A stretch of 39,534 nt of DNA from JBBRCE01 sp038205115 (GTDB taxonomy: Bacteria > Planctomycetota > Planctomycetia > Pirellulales > JBBRCE01), in the NCBI GenBank assembly GCA_038205115.1, contig JBBRCE010000047.1, forward strand, positions 1 through 39,534, read 5' to 3'. Of the stretch, positions 26,661 to 35,584 are shown piece after piece. A program made the translations under genes and the position numbers. The notes beneath the pieces were generated by a model that was not told the DNA's origin, searched no databases, and was given only the letters and a program-made list of their open reading frames with translations. Every line of letters starts with the position of its first letter. The stretch's first letter is position 1.

Positions 26661-28958
26661 CTAAACCAGTCCCCATTTCTTGCGCAAAAACCATTCGATC
26701 GTCAGCAGCGCCGTGAACGCGAGCAGAAACGGCCAGGTATCCCAGGGCGTGTATTTATTCTCGCGCTGCACGAGCATCTCCGGCGGATGCTTTTGAAAGT
26801 CTTTGAGCAGATCGATCAATTGTTCCGGAGGAACGGCCTTTCCGCCGGCCGTTTCGGTCACTTTGGCCAAAGCGGACATCAGCGCGGGCCGCGCGGCAGG
26901 ATCTTCGAGTTCCAAATCTTGATCGAATGTCAGAAACCGCGATCGCCGCACGCCCAACGTCGCCGTGCCTTGGCGGGCAGTGACCACCACGGTGTAATCG
27001 CCCAGGGTTTTCGTTTCCAGAAAATTACCGGTCATCGCATCGCCTTGCTTGGCCAGCTTCAGCGGACGCCGCGAGCCGTCGGGCAATTCCACTTGAACGT
27101 CAAACGTGGCATCGGCGATGGGCGCGCCCTGCGACGTTTTGACTCCCGCCAAAAAATCGACGCGTTCGCCCAAGCTGAACCGGCGTTTGTCGAGTTTGAT
27201 CCAAACGTCGCTCTGATCGGCATCATCTTTACGAGCCAGCCAGAGAATGACTTGCCGCCAAAAGCGCTTGTGGTCGGTGTCGTGACCTTGCATATACCAA
27301 TGCCAGGTGGTGTCGCCAGCAAACGAGAGCACGCGGCCGACTTTGAGCGTGTTGGCAACCAACATCGGGTTGCCTTTGTCGCTTTCGAGCACGACTTGTG
27401 CGTTGTCTTTGAGTTCGAACAGATTGTTGGCGCCTTCCAATGGCGGCAACGCGGCCCAGGCAGCGGCATTTTTTTCCGCAGGTGCCAATTGCGCAAACGG
27501 CACGCCGCCGAAACGGGCCGACGGCGTCAACTTGATTGGCCCAGGCAGGTGCAAGTCCGGTCGCAACGGTTCGTCAAAGGCTTGCCGTCGCAAGCGGCTA
27601 TGACCGGCGTCTTCGCGCAGGGGCAACAGCGGCGCAAGCGGCGATGCCAGATATCCGCCGCTCCAATAACTGTGAAAGCCCCCCAGCGTCAGCAACCCAG
27701 CGCCGTTTTCAACCGTCTTGGCCAGCAAAGCTAAATCCTTGACGCTGAACGCCGCGGAATCCAAATCGCCGAGAATGTACACGTCGTACTTGCCCGGCTG
27801 AAAGGCATCGCCAACATTGACCGGCCAATTCTTGCGATCGCGATGATCGAACCATTGATAATCGACTTTAATATCCGGCGAGGCATTCAGCGATCGCCGC
27901 AAAAAGCGCTGCTCGACCCGCGGTTCGCCCTCCAAGTACAACACATTCAGCCCGCCCGGCCGAACCGTGACAAACGTACTCAGCTCGTTATTGGAGACCA
28001 CCAGCTCGCCCGGTTGTTTCGCGGCGCGAACAGTCAATTTGCGTTCGCCGGCGGTGGTGGGCACGTAGCTCAGTTTGATCGGCACGATGGCGTCATCCTG
28101 GTCAGTCTTAACGACCGTGCGATCGACCACTTCCAGCGGCTGACCGAGCGTGACTTCGAAGAGTAGCTCCACGTTGACGCCAGAATTCTGCAGGCCGACA
28201 TGCCGCTCGCTGCTGATGACTTCCAGCCGATTCTTGACGAATACGTCGATGTCGTCGCTCAAGCTTTTGACCGCCACGTCACGTCCTTGGCCGGCCGCCG
28301 TGGCTTGACCAAGCGTCACGGTGTACAGCGGACAGCCATTCTCCGCCAACCGACGGGCGCTATCTTGGGGCAAAATATTGTAGGGTGCCAGCGCTTGCTG
28401 CGCGCCGTCGCTAATCAGAATGACGCCCGCCAATCGCTTGGACGCATTCAACTTGCGGACTTCTTCCAGTGCTTGACCGATCGCGCTGACGTTGCCAGTC
28501 GGCGGATCATTCCCGAGCGCGAGCCGCCCGGCAAGCAGTTCGAGCGATGTCGTTTGCGAATCGAACGCATAGACTTTGACTTCAATTTCCTCGCTCAAGC
28601 CATTGATGGTCGGTTGCGCATCGCCAAGGATTTGCTTCAGTGCGTTCCAGCGCGATTTGCCGCCAAAGACGTCTTCAATCATCATACTCCGCGTGCGATC
28701 GAGCAGCAGAATCAAGGTGGACGACTGTTTGATCTCCTTCTTGACAACCAGCGTGGGACGCAGCATGGCCGCAAGCAGGAGCACGATGACCAGTGTCCGC
28801 AGCACAAACAGCGTCGTCTTCTTCCAGCGACCAATTCTGGAAAGCACCGTGCTGGCGGCCCACAGAAAACTCAAGCCAACCACCAACAACTCGATCACCG
28901 AAACGGCCGATATGGCCGACAGGTTGAAGATCGGGTTGAAAGTCCATTCAGTCGACAT
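26661..28958 (-). CDS. Membrane VWA protein with glutamine-amidotransferase-like domain
   Basis: The product is 765 aa. Two N-terminal membrane helices (about 16-36 and 48-68) precede a von Willebrand factor A domain (about 80-240) with LILLLDRTRSMM as the metal-site strand and GVILISDGAQQ as the second acidic site. A cytosolic or periplasmic beta region follows, then a class I amidotransferase-like domain (about 340-560: LNVLYLEGEPRVEQRFLRR, DVYILGDLD, LLTLGGFHSYWSGGY). The nucleophilic Cys of true amidotransferases is absent there. A C-terminal helix (WPFLLAFTALLTIEWFLRKK) anchors the tail. Such proteins are encoded after BatA-like genes in MoxR loci. It lies 51 bp after the BatA-like gene. 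The MIDAS reads D-x-T-x-S rather than D-x-S-x-S, a mild change. Confidence 0.85.
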   Translation of the reverse strand: MSTEWTFNPIFNLSAISAVSVIELLVVGLSFLWAASTVLSRIGRWKKTTLFVLRTLVIVLLLAAMLRPTLVVKKEIKQSSTLILLLDRTRSMMIEDVFGGKSRWNALKQILGDAQPTINGLSEEIEVKVYAFDSQTTSLELLAGRLALGNDPPTGNVSAIGQALEEVRKLNASKRLAGVILISDGAQQALAPYNILPQDSARRLAENGCPLYTVTLGQATAAGQGRDVAVKSLSDDIDVFVKNRLEVISSERHVGLQNSGVNVELLFEVTLGQPLEVVDRTVVKTDQDDAIVPIKLSYVPTTAGERKLTVRAAKQPGELVVSNNELSTFVTVRPGGLNVLYLEGEPRVEQRFLRRSLNASPDIKVDYQWFDHRDRKNWPVNVGDAFQPGKYDVYILGDLDSAAFSVKDLALLAKTVENGAGLLTLGGFHSYWSGGYLASPLAPLLPLREDAGHSRLRRQAFDEPLRPDLHLPGPIKLTPSARFGGVPFAQLAPAEKNAAAWAALPPLEGANNLFELKDNAQVVLESDKGNPMLVANTLKVGRVLSFAGDTTWHWYMQGHDTDHKRFWRQVILWLARKDDADQSDVWIKLDKRRFSLGERVDFLAGVKTSQGAPIADATFDVQVELPDGSRRPLKLAKQGDAMTGNFLETKTLGDYTVVVTARQGTATLGVRRSRFLTFDQDLELEDPAARPALMSALAKVTETAGGKAVPPEQLIDLLKDFQKHPPEMLVQRENKYTPWDTWPFLLAFTALLTIEWFLRKKWGLV

Positions 28959-29009
28959 GAGCGTGCGGGCAAGGTCTGAGTTGATGCGATTCGAAAGGCA
29001 AGCTTCGTC

Positions 29010-31232
29010 TTATGGCGCGAGTGCCATTGGCACAGGCGGCACATCCAGCGGTCCGAAACCCTCCGTGACGTTCTTTTCGGAATCGCGTGGCGCCTGATTG
29101 CGGTAAAACAAGTTCGACAACAGTTGCTCGAAGATCAGCACCAGGGCCACGGCCAGAATTAATATGGGGTACAGTTCGCGGCCCACGCGGCCCACGCTCA
29201 CGGCGCGGTCAATCTGCTCTTGCGTGTGGGCGATGCGAAATTCGATGTCGCCAAACAGACTCTTCAGCTCGGGTTCGGTCGTTCGCTCCAGTTGCGTCAG
29301 ATCGGGCCGACAGTTAACGCTGAAACCGCGGCGGATGCCCGTTTCGCCGCCGGCTTCCAGACGATAATTACCTAGATCGTTGGTAGCAGAAATGCCGACG
29401 CTGTTTTGCTTGGCGTCCACGGCCTGCGGAATGTGTTCGCCGCGCGGCGTAGTCAACGCAAAAACCGATTCCTTGCGGTCCGGCGGCAGACTCACCGTTG
29501 CCAGTTCGCCCGCATCGTAGCCGAGCCGTGCATCGCCGCGGCGTGCCAGGTACAGCACCAATTCGTTTTCGAGCATCATGAACGGCCAGGGTTCGAAGCC
29601 TGTGGCCAACTGGTTCCACGCGCGCTTGTCGGACGCCAATTCCGACGCGGGCGTGGTCATGGTGACCACGCGTCCGCGACCCACGCCGCGTTCGACGAGC
29701 GCCGGCTTACCGTTTCGAAAAGCGATGATCGTCGCCGCGCCCGCGGATTTTTCGGGCGGCGGACCGAGTTGCCAGAACTGAAAGACCGGAAACGCGCTCC
29801 AGGGAACCGAGGTGGAGATCCGCTGAAACTTGGCAAGCACGGGATGTTCGGAATTGCGCGGCGCAAGCGATTCGTCCTGATGCTCCCAAACTCGGACCAG
29901 CGGCCCCGCCAACAGTTCGAGCGCGCCTGGAGTGTTGAACGCTTCGGCCGACTGTGCGTGACGTCCCAAGAAAATGCCGACGCCGCCGCCTTTTTCGGCA
30001 AACTCGCGCAGCTTCTGCCAAGACTCATCCGCCAGCGGCGGCGGATCGAGCAAGCAGACCGCGGAAAAATCGTCGAGGTTTTGTTGCGGTAACTGACTGA
30101 ACGAAACCACCTGATTATCGAACCGCGCTTCGCCGCTCTTCACAAAAGCTTCTGGCGCAAGCGCTTGATCCAGATTGTAGGCGTATCGCCCGGCTGGAGC
30201 CTCGGCAACCAACAAGACCTTCCAGGGGGCGCGAACTTCTACGCTGAAGTAACGCGTATCGTCCACGGCCAGGGCGTCCTCGCCAATGATTTTGACGTAA
30301 CCTTGGTGCGTGCCTGGCTCCAGCCCGCCCAGTTGGAATTCGACGAGACCACGCGCTTGCGGTGTGAAAAATTGCGTTTGTTGATCGCGCTGCACAGGCT
30401 TACCGGACTTGTCGAGCAGGAACAGGCCAACGGTCCGCTCCGCGGCGGGGCCGACGCGGCTGAGTTTGGCTTCGATTCGCAACGGACTGTTGCGCGAGAT
30501 GACTTCGCCGGGCGTGAGCTTGAGCTCTTCGAGCCCAAAATTTTGCGGCTCTTCGACACCAATATCGATCAAGTAGATGCCAAAGTCCTTGAGTTTTTCC
30601 AACCGCGCTTTCAGTTGACCGCCCTGTTCGCTCGACCAACTGGAGCGAGCCAGATCCGTGAACACAAAGATTTCTTTGCGCTGTTTTTCGCTTTCGGCCA
30701 GCATCTGGCACGCTTGCTCGATGACGCTCAGCAGAGGCTGCGCGGCCGGCGAGGTTTGCAATCGGCCGATGCGCTGTTTGGCGCCGCCGAGGTCGCTACT
30801 AAACGCCGGCAATACATTGCCGGAATCGACTACGCCGAGTTCGCTGCCCGGCGGCAGTTCTTTGAGCAGCGTTTCGGCAATCTCTTGCGCGGCCTGCAAA
30901 CGGGTTTTGTTCTCGTGCTGGTAATCCATTCGCGGGGAAGTATCGAAGACCAGCGCCGCGGCGATGGGCGCTTCTTGGTCGATCAGGCCGGTCTGCTTGA
31001 TGCTCGGCCGCGCAAGCGCCAGCGCCAGTAGCGCAATTGCGGCGCAGCGCAGCAGCAGCAACAGCAAGTGGCGAAGTTGCAGCTTACGGCGATTGGCATG
31101 CTGCCGCTGACGAATGAACCGTAGCGCCGGAAACTGCAGGTGCTTGGGCTGCTGGCGCATCACCAGATGCAGCACGATGGGAATGCCCACCAGCGGAATG
31201 CCCCACAGAAGTCCGATTGTCACAAAACTCAT
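29010..31232 (-). CDS. BatA-like membrane protein with VWA domain
   Basis: The product is 740 aa. The first 80 residues are the BatA/aerotolerance N-terminal domain: GIPLVGIPIVLHLVMRQQPK, a basic stretch, and RHLLLLLLRCAAIALLALAL, that is, two membrane helices around a loop that typically reads FPALRFI. A VWA domain follows (about 90-240), with AAALVFDTSPRMDY as its first metal-site strand and KEIFVFTDLARSSW as the second. The third MIDAS residue is Arg101 instead of Ser, so metal binding may be impaired. The rest is beta-rich with an amidotransferase-like region (about 350-520) and a final helix near residues 690-710 (YPILILAVALVLIFEQLL). It sits 63 bp after DUF58, the classical order. Confidence 0.85.
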   Translation of the reverse strand: MSFVTIGLLWGIPLVGIPIVLHLVMRQQPKHLQFPALRFIRQRQHANRRKLQLRHLLLLLLRCAAIALLALALARPSIKQTGLIDQEAPIAAALVFDTSPRMDYQHENKTRLQAAQEIAETLLKELPPGSELGVVDSGNVLPAFSSDLGGAKQRIGRLQTSPAAQPLLSVIEQACQMLAESEKQRKEIFVFTDLARSSWSSEQGGQLKARLEKLKDFGIYLIDIGVEEPQNFGLEELKLTPGEVISRNSPLRIEAKLSRVGPAAERTVGLFLLDKSGKPVQRDQQTQFFTPQARGLVEFQLGGLEPGTHQGYVKIIGEDALAVDDTRYFSVEVRAPWKVLLVAEAPAGRYAYNLDQALAPEAFVKSGEARFDNQVVSFSQLPQQNLDDFSAVCLLDPPPLADESWQKLREFAEKGGGVGIFLGRHAQSAEAFNTPGALELLAGPLVRVWEHQDESLAPRNSEHPVLAKFQRISTSVPWSAFPVFQFWQLGPPPEKSAGAATIIAFRNGKPALVERGVGRGRVVTMTTPASELASDKRAWNQLATGFEPWPFMMLENELVLYLARRGDARLGYDAGELATVSLPPDRKESVFALTTPRGEHIPQAVDAKQNSVGISATNDLGNYRLEAGGETGIRRGFSVNCRPDLTQLERTTEPELKSLFGDIEFRIAHTQEQIDRAVSVGRVGRELYPILILAVALVLIFEQLLSNLFYRNQAPRDSEKNVTEGFGPLDVPPVPMALAP

Positions 31233-31295
31233 AGGGCCGCAAGGATTCGCACGATGAATGGAATTGACAGCAAGGAGGCCACGCAGCGGCAGCCG

Positions 31296-32192
31296 TTAAC
31301 CGCGATGCCGACGGCTAAGCAGGTATTCGGTTAACGCTTTGTCGAACTGCATACTGGTGTCGATGGGCACGTAATCAATGCCGGCCTGCGAGCACTCGCG
31401 GCGGTAGCGCTCGCGAAACGCAGTAACTTCGGCGATGTAATCCGATCGATAGCTGCTGGCGTCGAGTCGCATTTTTTCCAGCGTTTCTGGCTCTTCGAAC
31501 TCGACCATGCCATCGAAGGGAAAATGCACTTCGGCTTCGTCCAGAATGTGAAACAGGATCACGTCGTGGCCGCCATGTCGCAAGCGGTGCAGCGATTGCA
31601 ACACCGGCTCGGGATCGGTCAACAGGTCGCTAAAGATCATGATCAGGCTGCGATGCCGGAGCATGGCGGCAATTTGAAACAAGCTGCGGCCGATGTCGGT
31701 CTTGCCGGTGGGCTGCAACTTGGCGAGCAGCGACAACACATGCCCTAGTTGCGTGCGTTTACTTTTTGGTGGCAGGCTCTGGCGGATTTTCTCGTCGAAG
31801 GTGATCAAACCGACCGGGTCTTGTTGATGCACCATCAAGTAGCACAGCGCGGCGGCTAGGCAAATGCCGTACTCGAATTTGGTGAGTTGCTGGCGATACG
31901 TGTAGCCCATCGAGCGGCTGAGGTCCATCGCCAGATAACCGGTGATGTTGGTTTCGGCCTCGAATTTTTTGATGTAGTATTTGTCGGTTTTGGCGAACAC
32001 CAGCCAATCGATGTCTTGCGGATCATCGCCGGCGGTATATTTGCGATGTTCGCTGAACTCGACCGAAAATCCATGAAATGGGCTGGCGTGCATGCCTTGC
32101 AAAAAGCCCTTTACGATAAATTGCGCGCGCAAATCCAGCCGCGCAATCTGGCGGATGACTTCCGGCTTCAGATATTTTTCAACGGTGGACAT
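31296..32192 (-). CDS. DUF58 protein of the MoxR locus
   Basis: The product is 298 aa with no membrane helix. The DUF58 signature is SEHRKYTAGDDPQDIDWLVF (47-66), followed by the VWA-like fold with an intact MIDAS DLSRSM (90-95) and LIMIFSDLLTDPE as the second acidic strand. DUF58 proteins are encoded next to moxR and are thought to be clients or adaptors of the MoxR ATPase for insertion of cofactors or assembly of complexes. In this genome it is followed by the BatA-like gene as usual, but its upstream neighbour is the DUF4276 gene, not moxR. ATG 32192 gives the usual KYLKPEVIRQIARLDLRA start. Confidence 0.92.
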   Translation of the reverse strand: MSTVEKYLKPEVIRQIARLDLRAQFIVKGFLQGMHASPFHGFSVEFSEHRKYTAGDDPQDIDWLVFAKTDKYYIKKFEAETNITGYLAMDLSRSMGYTYRQQLTKFEYGICLAAALCYLMVHQQDPVGLITFDEKIRQSLPPKSKRTQLGHVLSLLAKLQPTGKTDIGRSLFQIAAMLRHRSLIMIFSDLLTDPEPVLQSLHRLRHGGHDVILFHILDEAEVHFPFDGMVEFEEPETLEKMRLDASSYRSDYIAEVTAFRERYRRECSQAGIDYVPIDTSMQFDKALTEYLLSRRHRG

Positions 32193-32270
32193 GTGTGGGA
32201 GTGATGGTTGCGGTTTACGTCAGCACATGTTTGGAAACAAGTACAGGCCGCGGGGAACAAGACAGTTTGT

Positions 32271-32894
32271 CTATTTGGTCGCCGTCGCCCGCATCAGTAT
32301 GTCATCGAGCAGCGCCTGCAGTTGAGGGCATTTCAGTCCGGCAGTCATTGGATCAAGTTTATGAAATAGCCTGATCCCGTCGACGCGTTTGTCATATTCG
32401 TGGTTGACATGTTTTCGATAGAGCGACTCGAGTAATTTCGACGGTGGATTGTTACTGTTAATGCTTTCGGGCCGTTCCATGTCGCGTGGCAGGCGCGACG
32501 GGATCTGACCCGGAAAAATCTTCGGCTGACTGAATAACCAGGCTTCAATATCATGCACCGCGAAAAACATCTTGAATCGGGCGTCGTTGACCTGACTTTC
32601 GAAATGCGTCTTTGCCCATTCGCAACGTTCACCCAGAGTCGTGCATGTTCTTGGATAGGACATCGAAAGCCCTTGGTAGTCGAGCAGGCCAAACACGGCA
32701 ACGGGCAAATGGCCAGGGGCAGTTCGGTTTTCCTTGACGACATCGACCAACTGTTTAACGAACTTCGAATTTCCTTTCGTGCAAACCAGTTGAATTGCGT
32801 GACCAGGCTCCGATTGACTGCGCAGCCACTTTTGCAGAAATGGGCGAAGTATTTCTTTTTCCGTTTGGCCTTCGACAACTCCGACGAATTTCAT
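32271..32894 (-). CDS. DUF4276 protein, Toprim-like, partner of an AAA ATPase
   Basis: The product is 207 aa. The N-terminus FVGVVEGQTEKEIL (3-16) carries the VEGxTE motif of this family, in the position of the first acidic motif of Toprim folds. AVFGLLDYQGLSMSYP (with D72), FFAVHDIEAWLFSQPKIFPG (H114, D115, E117) and the tail MTAGLKCPQLQALLDDI match the remaining DUF4276 landmarks. Its ATG overlaps the TGA of the ATPase gene by 4 nt (32891-32894), so the two are translated together. ATPase plus Toprim-like pairs are a recurrent theme in antiphage defence (OLD, Gabija, PARIS); I infer, but cannot show, that this pair acts likewise, with this protein as the nuclease or effector. No signal peptide or membrane helix is seen. 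Confidence 0.8.
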   Translation of the reverse strand: MKFVGVVEGQTEKEILRPFLQKWLRSQSEPGHAIQLVCTKGNSKFVKQLVDVVKENRTAPGHLPVAVFGLLDYQGLSMSYPRTCTTLGERCEWAKTHFESQVNDARFKMFFAVHDIEAWLFSQPKIFPGQIPSRLPRDMERPESINSNNPPSKLLESLYRKHVNHEYDKRVDGIRLFHKLDPMTAGLKCPQLQALLDDILMRATATK

Positions 32895-34066
32895 ATGGCG
32901 GCCTCGAGCTGGCCGCGGACATAAAGATCGCCCAACGAATACTTCGCTAACCAAAATCGTAGCGCGTCGTCCGCAGGTTGCTTGAGTTGTGTTTCTCCCT
33001 CGATATTTTCCACAATGGTGACTGTTGGATGTTCGTCTTGAAACGCATTCAGAAACTCCGGAGAGTGCGTTGTGAAGATGACTTGCGTTCGTTTCGCCGC
33101 TCGCGCGGCAAATGACGCGATAATCGGCAGCATTTTGGGGTGAAGTTCGGATTCGGGCTGATCGATTGCAATCAGGCTGGGCAGTTTGGGGCTGGCAAGC
33201 AGGGCAATCAAATACAAAAATCTCAACGTGCCGTTCGAGAGATCGGCCGCCGGCCGCGACGACGACAGGCCGTTCCAGCGAATTCGCAATTGGATACGAC
33301 CATCGACGGCCGGCGGAAAATTCATATCCTGAAATTCATCGCCGTAGGCTGCGACCATTGCCAAGTTGATGTCGTCGCGAAATTGAGTATTGTCCGTGTA
33401 ATTCAGGTGCAAGAATTGAGCAAGGTTGCTCGCTTCCGCATCGATCTTGCTCTCATGCCTGGGCACAAAAAAGTTTCGAATCGCCGCGGTTGGCGCCGTG
33501 ACAAAATCTCGTTGAATGTTCCAGGTCAGCTGATCGTGAAATTGAAGTTCGTTTTGCATCCCGAAAACGCCGATTCCACCCAGTGAGGAAAGCAACGTTT
33601 CATCCGGTCGATGCCTGGCGACAACAAACTCTTTCCGCTGCATTTGATCGCGTTCATCTAAATAGCGAGCGAACGCCTCGTCATCTCGAATTTCAACTTC
33701 GCTTCCGCGGATGTCATGGTCCCAATGTTCAAGCTGCTCGTTGGCAATTCGATAGGTGTTGTGAAGTTGATTTTTTAGTTCGAACTCGTACTGGAATCGA
33801 TCTTGGTCAATGGTGGCTTTTGAACCAGCAATTGAAACGCGAATTTGCTTTGCTGTTCCATCCCAGCAAAGGGCCTGCATTCCGCCCTCGCGATCCACGA
33901 ACGCGCCCAACTTGCCTTTAGCCGCTTCGGAGATCATCTCCAGAACTTTCAGTAAATTGGATTTGCCGCCGGCGTTCGGGCCGACAACGATGTTCAAATC
34001 GCCGGGCTTCCAAACGACATTTCGCAATGAGCGAAAGCCTTCAACTTTGAGTTCGCGTAATTTCAT
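32891..34066 (-). CDS. AAA_21/OLD-like ATPase (COG4637-like), DUF4276 partner
   Basis: The product is 391 aa. The N-terminal strand KLRELKVEGFRSLRNVVW leads to Walker A GPNAGGKS (29-36). An ABC-type signature DLSNGTLRFLYLIAL, the Walker B strand SLIAIDQPESELHPKMLPI (D302, Q303) and the H-loop VIFTTHSPEFL follow. The order and the length with no C-terminal Toprim domain resemble COG4637-type ATPases, whose Walker B usually reads DEPE; here the catalytic Glu is Gln303 (CAG, 33158-33160). The protein would dimerise around ATP and gate the DUF4276 partner encoded 4 nt inside its end. The pair sits between moxR (167 bp upstream) and DUF58, an unusual place. By eye its codons look AT-richer than moxR; this was not computed. 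Confidence 0.85.
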   Translation of the reverse strand: MKLRELKVEGFRSLRNVVWKPGDLNIVVGPNAGGKSNLLKVLEMISEAAKGKLGAFVDREGGMQALCWDGTAKQIRVSIAGSKATIDQDRFQYEFELKNQLHNTYRIANEQLEHWDHDIRGSEVEIRDDEAFARYLDERDQMQRKEFVVARHRPDETLLSSLGGIGVFGMQNELQFHDQLTWNIQRDFVTAPTAAIRNFFVPRHESKIDAEASNLAQFLHLNYTDNTQFRDDINLAMVAAYGDEFQDMNFPPAVDGRIQLRIRWNGLSSSRPAADLSNGTLRFLYLIALLASPKLPSLIAIDQPESELHPKMLPIIASFAARAAKRTQVIFTTHSPEFLNAFQDEHPTVTIVENIEGETQLKQPADDALRFWLAKYSLGDLYVRGQLEAAI

Positions 34067-34233
34067 AGACGTTCAACCGACTCGCGATTCAATGGCGATT
34101 CGACCGCTAATGGCGCGTTCGCACAGGATTTCGGCTCAAGCTTTTCCTTCAGAGTCTCGCACGTTCCACGTAAAGCAGCGTTCATTTTGTGTTTCGCAAT
34201 CGACGAACCCGGTTGGTCGTTCCCGTCCGCAGC

Positions 34234-35253
<1,020 letters not shown>

Positions 35254-35513
35254 AGGGCAATCGGAGAGAAGAGTAAGTTGTAGTCAACAGCCGCGGTAAC
35301 TTCGCAACTGGCAGCAAATCCGTGCAATAAACGTGGGCGAGTTGCGAACAGGTCGCTAGAATCGCGCCGCATGGCGACGCCAGACATCGAGAGCAGCCAA
35401 AGCAAGTTCCCAATCTTGGCGGTCAGAAGCTGCAGCGCGGTATTCTGTGCTCTGTTCCCACCGCTCATTTTATCCGTGTTCTGTCCGGACAGCAAATGCA
35501 GCGGTGTTACTCG

Positions 35514-35542
35514 TTGCCGCGTTAAGTTTAGAATCCTACAAT
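35514..35542 (+). promoter_or_regulatory. Promoter upstream of the DUF4159 gene
   Basis: TTGCCG (35514-35519) and TACAAT (35537-35542) have an optimal 17-bp spacer. Transcription would begin near 35549, leaving about 36 nt before ATG 35585. A second TAGAAT just inside the spacer (35529-35534) lacks a matched -35. Confidence 0.45.
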
Positions 35543-35584
35543 GGTTGTGTTTCTCCACGCGGCACTTTATCCACGGATTCGGCC

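Noticed and set aside
26568..27734. 388-codon plus-strand frame opposite the VWA/amidotransferase-like gene
   Set aside because: Antisense shadow; product is Arg/Gln/His-rich with no motif.
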